Below are positions 33,437 to 41,800 of a stretch of DNA of 64,000 nucleotides, piece by piece. The first letter of the stretch is position 1. Every line of letters begins with the position of its first letter. This DNA comes from QHXQ01 sp036389395 (GTDB lineage: Bacteria > Acidobacteriota > Blastocatellia > Pyrinomonadales > Pyrinomonadaceae), in the NCBI GenBank assembly GCA_036389395.1, contig DASVPY010000034.1:1-64000 (forward strand). The letters run 5' to 3'. Below the pieces are notes generated by a model. That model had not been told where the DNA came from. It ran no database searches and was given only the letters and a program-made list of their open reading frames with translations. Made by a program: the position numbers and the translations under genes.

Positions 33437-33931
33437 TCAGGGGCGGCCCAGCTTCTCGCGCATACGTGCTTCGACCACGGGCGGGACGAGACCGGAGATC
33501 GAGCCGCCGAGCGCGGCGACCTCTTTGACGAGGCGCGAGCTGACGTAAGAATAGGCCTCGGCCGGCATCATGAAGACGGTCTCGATGCGCGGTTCGAGCC
33601 GGCGGTTCATCAAGGCCATCTGTAGCTCGTACTCGTAGTCGGAGAAGGCGCGGATGCCGCGCACGACCGCCGCCGCCTGCCGGCTCGCGGCATAGTCCAT
33701 CAGCAGCCCGGCGAAGTCTTCGACCACGAGCCGGCACGCGCCGCCCTGCAAGCCGGCGAGCACTTCCGTTAGGAGCGCGCGCCGCTCCTCGACCGTGAAG
33801 AGCGGCTGCTTGTGCGGGTTGACGACGATGGCGACGACGATCTCGTCGAACAGCTTGCAGCCGCGCTCGATGATGTCGAGGTGGCCGTTCGTCACCGGGT
33901 CGAAGGAGCCGGGATAGATCGCGCGTCGCAT
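33437..33931 (-). CDS. coaD: Phosphopantetheine adenylyltransferase
   Basis: Transfers AMP from ATP to 4'-phosphopantetheine, the penultimate step of CoA synthesis. The 164-residue protein begins MRRAIYPGSFDPVTNGHLDI, with the (H/T)xGH nucleotidyltransferase motif as TNGH. RGIRAFSDYEYELQMA and SYVSSRLVKEVA are the remaining CoaD signatures. Start ATG 33931 begins the conserved sequence; an upstream in-frame extension of eight codons has no support. Confidence 0.96.
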   Translation of the reverse strand: MRRAIYPGSFDPVTNGHLDIIERGCKLFDEIVVAIVVNPHKQPLFTVEERRALLTEVLAGLQGGACRLVVEDFAGLLMDYAASRQAAAVVRGIRAFSDYEYELQMALMNRRLEPRIETVFMMPAEAYSYVSSRLVKEVAALGGSISGLVPPVVEARMREKLGRP

Positions 33932-34622
33932 CAAGAGGGCTTTGCCTCTGGGCAAATTGGGAAAGCGCGGCCGAAGTTAGCACACTTGGTGGCCACAAAA
34001 AAGGACGCCGCGGTCGCGCCGCCCCATGCTCCTCTTCGCGTCGTTTGCGGTTAGAGTCCGAAGCGGCCCCGAGTTTTAAGTCCGGGGTAGCACGGCAGCT
34101 ACCTTTCCCCCACGCGAAAGCCGCGAAACGATTCGCGGCCCGCCCGCATAAACGATTAGGGCGGACGCATCCTTTAACTGAGCTTACCGAGCGGGCGTCG
34201 GATTGCGGCCCGCGGCCCCGTCGCAGTCGGCTTTAAAGTCCGTCGAGTAATCATACGAGCCGGGGCGGGGCTTCAAGCCGGGGTTAGTGTCAGAAACCTG
34301 AGAGGGGTTCGCCCCTGTCGGGAGGGAGAGCTGTCGGCGCGCGCCGCGCGCGACGCGGCAGCCGAGTAACAACTGGCCGCCGCCGCACGTAGCGCGCAGG
34401 CTGTGGCCCTCAAGACGCGCAGCCTGCCGCCCGTGTGGCGTCGCTTCAACCTTAACCTCTTGGAACCATCCGCCCGATGCCCACACCCCGAAACCGGAGC
34501 ACGCGGCTTCGCCGGATGGCTCCCGTCTAACCAAACATCGAGCCGGTCGCCGCTGCGCCGCCGTCGCCGGCGGGGCCGGCTCTCTCGGCGTCTCGCAAGA
34601 GATGTCAGAACGGAGGCTTTTC
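33932..34622. other. Intergenic region of about 690 bases, no gene supported
   Basis: No reading frame with coding character on either strand. It contains several GC-rich self-complementary patches, including AGGGG-TTCG-CCCCT near 34303-34316 and GGGGC-TTCAA-GCCGG near 34268-34280, which could be structured leader RNA of the peptidase gene, but I match none to a known RNA family. Confidence 0.35.
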
Positions 34623-35741
34623 ATGGCTGACGAGAAAGTGGACGTACAGAAAATCCAAGCGGAGGTGCGCGAGCAGGGCGCGAGTTGGCAGGCCGGTGAG
34701 ACGCCAATCTCGCAGCTCCCGCGCGACGAGCGGGTCAAACGCCTCGGCGTCGAGCCGCCGCCCGACGCGCCCTCGATTGAGGAGGTCGAGCAGAAGATCA
34801 GGTCGGGCGAGGCGCAGGCGGCCGCGGAGGCGGCCTCGGAGGGGGGGCTGGGAGCGCCGACGACGTTTGATTGGCGGAATGTCGGCGGCAGCAACTACGT
34901 GACGCCGATCAAGAACCAGGGCGGCTGCGGCTCCTGCGTCGCCTTCGGCACGTGCGCCACCGTCGAGACGACCTTCCGCGTCCAGCGCGGCAACCCGGCG
35001 CTGGCCATCGATCTGTCGGAGGCGCAACTGTTCTACTGCATCGCGCGCTCCGAGGGCGCGACGTGCGGCACGGGCTGGTGGCCCGAAAAGGCCCTCGACG
35101 GCTTCCAGAACATCGGCGTCGCCGACGAGGCCTGCTACCCGTACACGGCCGGCGATCAGAACTGCACGGGCCGCTGCGCCGACTGGCAGAACCGCGTCAC
35201 CAAGATCGCCGGGCACACGGTGCTGACCTCGAACCTGGCCGCCATCAAGACGCACATCTCGACGAAGGGGCCGGCCTCGGCCTGCTTCATCGTCTACGAC
35301 GACTTCTTCGCCTACCACAGCGGCGTCTACAAGCACGTCTCCGGCGCGCAGGCGGGCGGGCACTGCGTCTCGCTCATCGGCTACGACGACAACCAGAAGT
35401 GCTGGATCGCCAAGAACAGTTGGGGCACGGGCTGGGGCGAGAGCGGCTTCTTCCGCATCGCCTACGGCGAGTGCGGCATCGACACGTGGGACGTGCGCGG
35501 CGTCAACGGCATCGTCGAGAGCGGCTGGATTAACAACAAGAAGGTCGTCGGCCTCTGGGCCACCGACCAGACGCGCAACGCCTGGGCGTACATTCAGGAC
35601 ATCGGCTGGAGGAGGGTCGCGCCGGACAACGACAACGTCTTCTTCGACATGCTGACCCTGCTCTGCACCGCCAAATCCTCGAACCGCCCGGTCAACGTCT
35701 TGCAGGATCAGGGCGTGCTCAAGCAAGTCTACGTTCTATGA
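34623..35741 (+). CDS. Papain-like (C1) cysteine peptidase with extra C-terminal domain
   Basis: A 372-residue peptidase of the C1A clan. Catalytic residues are intact: QGGCGSC (Cys about 105), GGHCVSLIG (His about 246) and KNSWGTGWG (Asn about 264). The first ~85 residues are an acidic/helical pro-region without a recognisable signal peptide. A C-terminal domain of about 75 residues follows the peptidase core (INNKKVVGLWATDQTRNAW...), and the same domain is found alone in the next gene. GGAGG sits six bases before the ATG at 34623, fixing the start. Its stop (ATGA) nearly overlaps the following gene. Confidence 0.93.
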   Translation: MADEKVDVQKIQAEVREQGASWQAGETPISQLPRDERVKRLGVEPPPDAPSIEEVEQKIRSGEAQAAAEAASEGGLGAPTTFDWRNVGGSNYVTPIKNQGGCGSCVAFGTCATVETTFRVQRGNPALAIDLSEAQLFYCIARSEGATCGTGWWPEKALDGFQNIGVADEACYPYTAGDQNCTGRCADWQNRVTKIAGHTVLTSNLAAIKTHISTKGPASACFIVYDDFFAYHSGVYKHVSGAQAGGHCVSLIGYDDNQKCWIAKNSWGTGWGESGFFRIAYGECGIDTWDVRGVNGIVESGWINNKKVVGLWATDQTRNAWAYIQDIGWRRVAPDNDNVFFDMLTLLCTAKSSNRPVNVLQDQGVLKQVYVL

Positions 35742-35752
35742 GGAGGACGAAC

Positions 35753-36214
35753 ATGCCGAAACAATCATCGTCGTACCAGAGCGAAGCCAAAGGCGACCAG
35801 CCGAGCGCGGAGCCGCCGCAGGCGGCCGCCTCGGGCAGCCAGCCGGGCGCGGAGCCGCCACAGTCAGCGTCGGCCGCGGGCGGCAGCGAGGCCCAGCCGA
35901 CGGAGTACCCGCCCTCGGCGGGCGGCGGCGCGCTCGGCGCGAGCGAGCCTTCGATCAAGCCGCCCACCGCGGGCGCGGAGGAGGGCATCACCGCCTGGCA
36001 GAACAACAAGCGCATCACCGCCCTGTGGGTCATCGGCGAGAACCGCAACTCGTGGGTCTACATCGCGGGCGTCGGCTGGAAGAAGCTGGCGAACAACGAC
36101 GACACCGCGGTCGTCGCCCTGACCAAAGTCAGCGCCAGCGCCTTGCAGACGCAGACCCAGGTCAACTACCGCGACGAGGCCGACGGGATGATCCACGAGA
36201 TTTACGTGTGGTGA
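35753..36214 (+). CDS. Stand-alone C-terminal-domain protein, paralogue of the peptidase tail
   Basis: A 153-residue protein. The N-terminal ~75 residues are low-complexity (Ala/Pro/Gly/Ser/Gln). Residues ~80-153 match the end of the upstream peptidase: NNKRITALWVIGENRNSWVYIAGVGWKKL against NNKKVVGLWATDQTRNAWAYIQDIGWRRV, in the same order. Unknown fold and function. ATG at 35753 is chosen because GGAGGA lies 5-10 bases upstream; a start at 35738 overlaps the peptidase stop. It is likely an interacting or competing partner of the peptidase. Confidence 0.85.
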   Translation: MPKQSSSYQSEAKGDQPSAEPPQAAASGSQPGAEPPQSASAAGGSEAQPTEYPPSAGGGALGASEPSIKPPTAGAEEGITAWQNNKRITALWVIGENRNSWVYIAGVGWKKLANNDDTAVVALTKVSASALQTQTQVNYRDEADGMIHEIYVW

Positions 36215-36246
36215 CCCGGCCGTGAGAGCGGCTTAATGTAACCGGC

Positions 36247-36345
36247 CCTCCGTGCCACCTCCGTGATCTCTGTGCCTCGGTGGTGAACGCTGCTCAAACG
36301 AGCGTTCACCACAGAGGCACAGAGGGCACAGAGGATGCACGGAGG
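36247..36345. repeat. Hairpin repeat with CCTCCGTG / CACAGAGG arms
   Basis: A 44-nt left arm (36247-36290) and 44-nt right arm (36302-36345) are complementary at about 37 of 44 positions around an 11-base loop; innermost GGTGAACGC/GCGTTCACC is perfect. A related but perfect hairpin is at 44518-44597. It separates the peptidase locus from the inhibitor gene. Confidence 0.8.
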
Positions 36346-36437
36346 CTTGACTATGTTTGGGCCGCTACCCGCGGGGCGAGCGGGCGCGCGCGGTCTGGGG
36401 TAAAATGGCGTCGGCAGTAAAACAGGGAGGTGCGTGT

Positions 36438-36758
36438 ATGCCTGACCGTGTGCTGACGCAGGCCGACAACGGCGGCGCGGTTGAAGTGAAGCAGGGCGAG
36501 GTGATCTCGATTCGCCTGGAAGAGAACCCGACGACCGGCTACCGCTGGGCGGTTGACCAGACGGACGAGCAGATTCTGGAATTGCAAAATTCGGCCTACG
36601 CCTCGGCGGGCGGCGGCATCGGCGGCGGCGGCGCGCGCACGATGAGCTTCCGGGCCAAGAAGACCGGCACGGCCCCGCTCCGACTGAAGTACCGGCGCGA
36701 GTGGGAGAAGGACAGTCCGCAGGGCCAGTTCAACGTCACAGTCACAGTGCACGACTAA
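36438..36758 (+). CDS. Chagasin-family (I42) cysteine peptidase inhibitor
   Basis: A 106-residue single-domain protein. The three inhibitory loops of chagasin are recognisable: NPTTGYRW (loop L4), a glycine-rich GGGIGGGGARTM (GXG-type loop), and RREWEKD near the RPW/F position. Chagasin-type proteins bind and block papain-like C1 peptidases. The neighbour 700 bases upstream is such a peptidase, so this is a likely peptidase-inhibitor pair. There is no signal peptide with this start; GGGAGG seven bases before the ATG at 36438 supports it. A longer N-terminus (from 36357) is possible but lacks a ribosome site. Confidence 0.85.
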   Translation: MPDRVLTQADNGGAVEVKQGEVISIRLEENPTTGYRWAVDQTDEQILELQNSAYASAGGGIGGGGARTMSFRAKKTGTAPLRLKYRREWEKDSPQGQFNVTVTVHD

Positions 36759-36789
36759 GTGGCGCGCGGCGCGGGCGGTTAGCAGCGCG

Positions 36790-37362
36790 TTAAGACCAAG
36801 CGACTTTATCGTAGACCTCTTTCAGGGCCAGTTGGCACTGAATTGAGTTGAGTTTAATCACGTCCTCAGGCGTGTAATAATCAGAAAGTAGCCAACGGCC
36901 GTCGGGCTGCTTCACATACTGCTCGACCCGGCATTCGTCCTGCGCGACGAGTAAATACTCGGCCAACGAGCCTATCGTGCGATAGAAACCAAACTTCTTC
37001 CCGCGATCATACCGCTCCGTAGATTCCGAAAGCACCTCGACGATCAACGTCGGATTAAGCAGCGTGTCCACCTGCTCGTCTTCGAACTGCGGCTCGCCGC
37101 AGACGACGACCACATCCGGATAAGTGTAGACGCGCGGCGAAGGGACACGCACGCGCATGTCACTGGCATACCCTTCACATGGGCGGCCGCGCAGTTGCTG
37201 GCTAAGCTCGCGGGTGATATTGAAGGTGATCAGATTATGCTTGCGGCTCGCGCCCGTCATGGCGACTATGACGCCGTCAATGTACTCGCTCTTGTAAACA
37301 ACTTTGCGCTCAAGAGCCAGATACTCTTCAGGTGTCAGGTACGTTGTCGGCTGGGTTGCCAT
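36790..37362 (-). CDS. Uma2-family putative endonuclease (DUF820)
   Basis: A 190-residue protein of the Uma2/DUF820 group, a PD-(D/E)XK nuclease-fold family that is abundant in cyanobacteria and Acidobacteria but of unknown biological role. TPEEYLALERK, SEYIDGVIVAMTGAS, YTYPDVVVVCG and NPTLIVEVLSESTERYDRGKK(F) are the standard blocks, the last two carrying the acidic residues and lysine of the nuclease site. GGGAGG precedes ATG 37362 by five bases. It is poorer in G+C than the core genes. Confidence 0.92.
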   Translation of the reverse strand: MATQPTTYLTPEEYLALERKVVYKSEYIDGVIVAMTGASRKHNLITFNITRELSQQLRGRPCEGYASDMRVRVPSPRVYTYPDVVVVCGEPQFEDEQVDTLLNPTLIVEVLSESTERYDRGKKFGFYRTIGSLAEYLLVAQDECRVEQYVKQPDGRWLLSDYYTPEDVIKLNSIQCQLALKEVYDKVAWS

Positions 37363-37399
37363 GAGCACCTCCCGAGGCGGCAATCTTGGGCGCAATATA

Positions 37400-38470
37400 T
37401 CATAAGGTGTGAACTCTATCGTCGCCTTCAACCGCTTCAACTATTTCTTGATGAAACATGTGTGCAAGAACATCGACTAAATTAGGATTCTTACATAGTT
37501 GTAAAAAGGCTTCTTCAATTGCCTCGCGGTCGCATTCATATAATAAATACAAAGCATTAATGCGCCTCTGCATAGGCAAAGACTTGTTACAGGCCATCTC
37601 TTCAAGCACATCTGTCGCTTTTTCAAAACAACAGCAAAGTATATCAAAACAACGTTCACCAAGACCGTCCGGCCCATTAAAATATTCATCGTCAACAAGC
37701 TCCACTAGCCGACGGATTTCCTCAGTGGACAGATCACTACATATCTGCCCGGCATACAAAATAACTTCAGCCTCTTCCTTATTCTCGGGATTAAAAGACC
37801 ACCGTTTTCGTCCAACACCGAAGCCTAGAGTGAACAGGGCATCCTTTGCAGCATCAGTATCATCATCCATTAAAAAGCTTCGTGCCAGTAAGCAAGTAAT
37901 TTTTAGCCGTCGCGAATCAGGATGTTGGGTCAGGATTTGAAACCCTTGTCGTTTTGTGGCAGCGTCAGTACTTAGACACATGTCTGCACACTTTATCAAC
38001 AGACGTTCATCCGCCCGCGCATGAGCTAACGCAGTAATGCCTTTGCTAATTGCTTCTCCATTGAAAAGTCTGGATAAAGGTACGGTAATCTTCTTTATGG
38101 GCGTGCGATCATGGTATTCCTCTTGCTCTATATAGTCGCGGATTGACACCCAAGCGGCAAGATTGATAGAGGGGGAGTGGCAAATAAGGATCACCGGCAC
38201 CACAAAATTACGCCAATAGTTAAGGTGGTGATTGTCTACTTTTACTTCAAACTGCTGCTTGTCTTTAGAAAGATAGGAAGCCCCTGTCTTTATTTGGACA
38301 GCGATCAGGCGTCCTGAAGCGTACTCAGAATTAACAAGCTCTATGTAGCCATCAATACCAAAGTCATCCTCTTGATGCACTGGTCGAAAAACGGAGCCTT
38401 GCGCGTTGACAATACAGTCAACGTAAATTACCCCAGACTTCCCCACAATCTTTGTTTTGGGGTACTTCAT
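37400..38470 (-). CDS. DUF4365-domain protein with helical C-terminus, acquired island gene
   Basis: A 356-residue protein. Its first ~140 residues match DUF4365: EDDFGIDGYIEL and AVQIKTGASYL give the D...QxK arrangement of a PD-(D/E)XK nuclease fold. The C-terminal ~200 residues are helical, HEAT-like in rhythm (LLARSFLMDDDTDAAKDALF; CCCFEKATDVLEEMACNK). G+C content is strikingly low (35-48% in sampled 60-base lines) against about 68% nearby, and codon use differs, so the gene was probably transferred in. DUF4365 genes often occur in defence islands, but no partner gene is adjacent, so a defence role is only a possibility. Confidence 0.8.
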   Translation of the reverse strand: MKYPKTKIVGKSGVIYVDCIVNAQGSVFRPVHQEDDFGIDGYIELVNSEYASGRLIAVQIKTGASYLSKDKQQFEVKVDNHHLNYWRNFVVPVILICHSPSINLAAWVSIRDYIEQEEYHDRTPIKKITVPLSRLFNGEAISKGITALAHARADERLLIKCADMCLSTDAATKRQGFQILTQHPDSRRLKITCLLARSFLMDDDTDAAKDALFTLGFGVGRKRWSFNPENKEEAEVILYAGQICSDLSTEEIRRLVELVDDEYFNGPDGLGERCFDILCCCFEKATDVLEEMACNKSLPMQRRINALYLLYECDREAIEEAFLQLCKNPNLVDVLAHMFHQEIVEAVEGDDRVHTL

Positions 38471-38554
38471 AATAACACCAGTCTAGCGCATCGTCTCGAA
38501 ACAGTATAGATTACTGTGCCCTAACAGCCGGCATTACGGATGCGGCGAATCGTC

Positions 38555-38583
38555 TTGACACGCCGGGCGAGCGGTGTTTCAAT
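38555..38583 (+). promoter_or_regulatory. Promoter candidate for metH leader
   Basis: TTGACA at 38555-38560 and TTCAAT at 38578-38583 are 17 bases apart. This would start a leader near 38590, about 270 bases before the metH ATG. Confidence 0.5.
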
Positions 38584-38589
38584 AACGAC

Positions 38590-38735
38590 GACGGACAAAC
38601 GTGGTGAGTTAAGGCGACTTGCGGCCACGTAAAATAAACGGCTAAACAGCTCGGCACGTCTCCGGCGAGACACCCGCAAAACCAGATCGTAAGCGTTTAG
38701 CGGCCCCGCGTTGTTTAGCGCGGGAATTTTTTTTT
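38590..38735 (+). promoter_or_regulatory. Switch-like leader of metH (unidentified riboswitch candidate)
   Basis: Elements seen: ACGTGG/CCACGT stem with an internal AAG-GCGA-CTT GNRA hairpin (38599-38630); GCTAAAC (38641-38647); GTCTC-CGGC-GAGAC hairpin (38658-38671); then two copies of GTTTAGC (38695-38701 and 38713-38719), both complementary to GCTAAAC. The second copy overlaps the loop and 3' strand of the intrinsic terminator that follows. Pairing of GCTAAAC with one copy or the other would therefore be mutually exclusive with opposite effects on termination. I could not match it to SAM, SAH, cobalamin or THF riboswitches. Confidence 0.5.
38705..38735 (+). terminator. Intrinsic terminator upstream of metH (attenuator candidate)
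   Basis: CCCGCG/CGCGGG around an 8-nt loop, then AA and nine T residues on the plus strand. No plus-strand gene ends nearby, so it most likely terminates the metH leader transcript. Confidence 0.8.
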
Positions 38736-38856
38736 AGCTGTTGGCTGTTAGCTGTTAGCTGTTAGCTCTCGCGTGGTAGCCGGGATTGATCGGCTGAGAC
38801 CGCGCGGACTGAAAGCAGCAGCCAAGCTAACAGCTAACAGCTAACGGCTAACAGCT
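38734..38856. repeat. Heptamer inverted-repeat element (TTAGCTG type)
   Basis: Five units TTAGCTG (one TTGGCTG, last TTAGCTC; 38734-38768) face about 4.7 inverted CAGCTAA units (one CGGCTAA; 38824-38856) across 55 bases. Its left end touches the T-run of the terminator; the right end is four bases from the metH ATG. The differing units pair with G-U wobble. Confidence 0.9.
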
Positions 38857-38860
38857 TCTC

Positions 38861-41800
38861 ATGAGCGATTTTCTCGACACGCTGAAGGAGCGCGTCGTCG
38901 TCTTCGACGGCGCGATGGGCACGAATCTGCAAGTGCAGAACCTGTCGGTGGACGACTACGGCGGGGCGCAGTTCGAGGGCTGTCCCGAATACCTGCTCGT
39001 CAGCCGACCCGCCGCGGTCGAGCGCGTCCACGCCGGCTTCCTCGAAGTCGGCTGCGACGTGATCGAAACTGACTCGTTCGGCGGCATCTCTTACGTGCTC
39101 GACGAGTACGGCATCGGCGCGATGGCCTACGACCTGAACGTGCGCGCCGCGCAACTGGCCAAGCGCGTCGCCGCGGACTTTGCGACCAAAGACCGGCCGC
39201 GCTGGGTCGCCGGCTCGATGGGGCCGGGCACGAAGTCGCCCACACTCGGGCACATCAGTTACCGCGACGTGAAAACCGCTTACGCCGTGCAGGCGCGCGG
39301 GCTGTTGGACGGCGGCGCGGACTTGCTCATCATCGAGACCTGCCAGGACTTGTTGCAGACGAAGGCGGCGCTCGCCGCCGTCTTCGCCGAGTTCAAGCGG
39401 CGCGGCGCGCGCGTGCCCGTCATCGCGCAGGTCACCATCGAGACCTTCGGCACGATGCTGCCCGGCACGGAGATCGGCGCGGCGCTCACGGCGCTCGCGC
39501 CCTTCGCCATAGACGTGATCGGCATGAACTGCGGCACAGGCCCGAAGAACATGACCGAGAGCCTGCGCTACCTGTGCGAGAACGCGCCGCTGCCCGTCTC
39601 GGTCTTGCCCAACGCCGGCCTGCCCGAAGTCAAAGACGGCCAGATGCACTACGACGAGACGCCCGAATCGTTCACGGCGCAGCTCGTCCACTTCGCCAGA
39701 GACTTCGGCGTCCAGATAGTCGGCGGCTGCTGCGGCACGACGCCCGCGCACCTCAAGCTCGTCGTCGAAGCCCTGCGCGGCGCGCCGCCGAAGCCGCGCG
39801 CGGCCGAACTCGTGCCCGCGGCTTCCTCCATCTACATCCAGCAGCCGTACCGGCAGGACACCTCGTTCCTCATCGTCGGCGAGCGCGTCAACGCTTCGGG
39901 GTCGAAGAAGATGCGCGACCTGCTCAACGCCGAGGATTGGGACGGGCTGGTCTCGCTCGCGCGCGCGCAGGAGCGCGAGGGCGCGCACGTCCTGGACGTG
40001 AACGTGGACTTCGTCGGCCGCGACGGCGAGCGCGACATGCACGAGCTGGCCGCGCGCCTCGTCACGCAGGTGCGCATCCCGCTCATGTTCGACTCGACAG
40101 AGTGGCAGAAGATGGAGGCGGGCTTGCAGCACGCGGGCGGCAAGTCGATCCTGAACTCGACGAACTACGAGGACGGCGAGCCGCGCTTCCGCAAGGTCGT
40201 CGAACTGGCGCAGGAGTACGGCGCGTCGGTCGTCGTCGGCACGATTGACGAGGAGGGCATGGCGCGCAGCGCCGACGGCAAGTTCGAGATCGCGCGCCGC
40301 GCCTACGAGCAGGCCACGCGCGAACTCGGTCTGCCTGCCAGCGACATCTTCTTCGACCCGCTGGCGCTGCCCATCTCGACCGGCATCGAAGAGGATCGGC
40401 GCAACGCCGCCGAGACCATCGCCGCCCTGCGCCGCATCAAACAGGAGCTGCCAGGCGCGTTCACCATCCTCGGCGTCTCGAACGTCTCCTTCGGGCTGTC
40501 GCCGGCCTCGCGCGTCGTCTTAAACTCCGTCTTCCTGCACGAAGCGGTTGCGGCCGGTCTCGACGCCGCCATCGTCAACGCGAGCAAGATCGTCCCGCTC
40601 AACCGCATCGTCGAGCGCGAGCGCGAGGTCGCGCGCCAGCTCATCTACGACGAGCGCCGCTTCGAGGGCGAGGTCTGCACGTACGATCCGCTGACCGAGT
40701 TCACCAAGCTGTTCGAGGGGCAGACGGCGAAGAAGGCCCAAGGGCCGGACGAGAGCCTTCCGGTCGAGGAACGGCTCAAGCGGCACGTCATAGACGGCGA
40801 GAAGATCGGGCTGGAAGCAAACCTCAAGCTCGCGCTCGAATCTTACGCCGCGCTCGACATCATCAACGACATCCTGCTCGACGGCATGAAGACCGTCGGC
40901 GATCTGTTCGGCAGCGGGCAGATGCAGTTGCCCTTCGTGCTGCAATCCGCCGAGGTGATGAAGACGGCGGTGCGCTTCCTCGAACCGTTCATGGAGAAGG
41001 TGGGCGGCGCGACGGCGAAGGGCACGATGGTCTTGGCTACGGTCAAGGGCGACGTACACGACATCGGCAAGAACCTCGTGGACATCATCCTGACGAACAA
41101 CGGCTACCGCGTCGTCAACCTCGGCATCAAGCAGCCGATTGAAGCGATCCTGCAAGCCGCCGCCGAGCACGGCGCGGACGCCGTCGGCATGTCGGGGCTG
41201 CTCGTGAAGTCCACGCTCATCATGCGCGAGAACCTTGAGCTGATGAACGAGCGCGGCATCAAAATCCCGGTCGTGCTCGGCGGCGCGGCACTCACGCGCC
41301 GCTACGTGGACGAAGACCTGAAGACGCTCTACCGCGGCCGGCTCTTCTACGCCCGCGACGCCTTCGACGGCCTGCACACGATGGATCAGTTGACGGGCAC
41401 GAAGGCCGAAGCCGCGCCGCCGCTCGCGAAGGCCGCGGCGGCGGCCGTCGGCGACGCCACGTCGGACGAGGCGGAAGACCTGATCGGCGAAGAGGCGAAG
41501 CTCGGCATACGCAAGAAACCCGCGCGCCCGCGCGGCGTGCTGGCTTCCGTCGAAGCCACGACGCACACGCGCCGCTCGGACGTGCGCGCCGACGCGCCCA
41601 TCCCGCGCCCGCCCTTCTACGGCGCGCGCGTCGTCGCAGACATTCCGCTCGCCGACGTGTTCGCCTACGTCAACGAGACCGCGCTCTTCAAAGGGCAGTG
41701 GCAGTTCAAGCAGGGGCGCAGGCCGGCCGACGAGTACCGCGTGCTCGTCGCGGACAAGGTGCGCCCCATCTACGAGGAGTTGCAGGCGCGCTCGGCGCGC

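Noticed and set aside
33932..34622. A structured RNA gene in the gap before the papain-like peptidase
   Set aside because: Only ordinary GC-rich hairpins are visible; no match to a known RNA and no consistent fold.
38590..38735. Known SAM, SAH, cobalamin or THF riboswitch before metH
   Set aside because: None of the conserved core words of those classes could be found; kept only as an unidentified leader.
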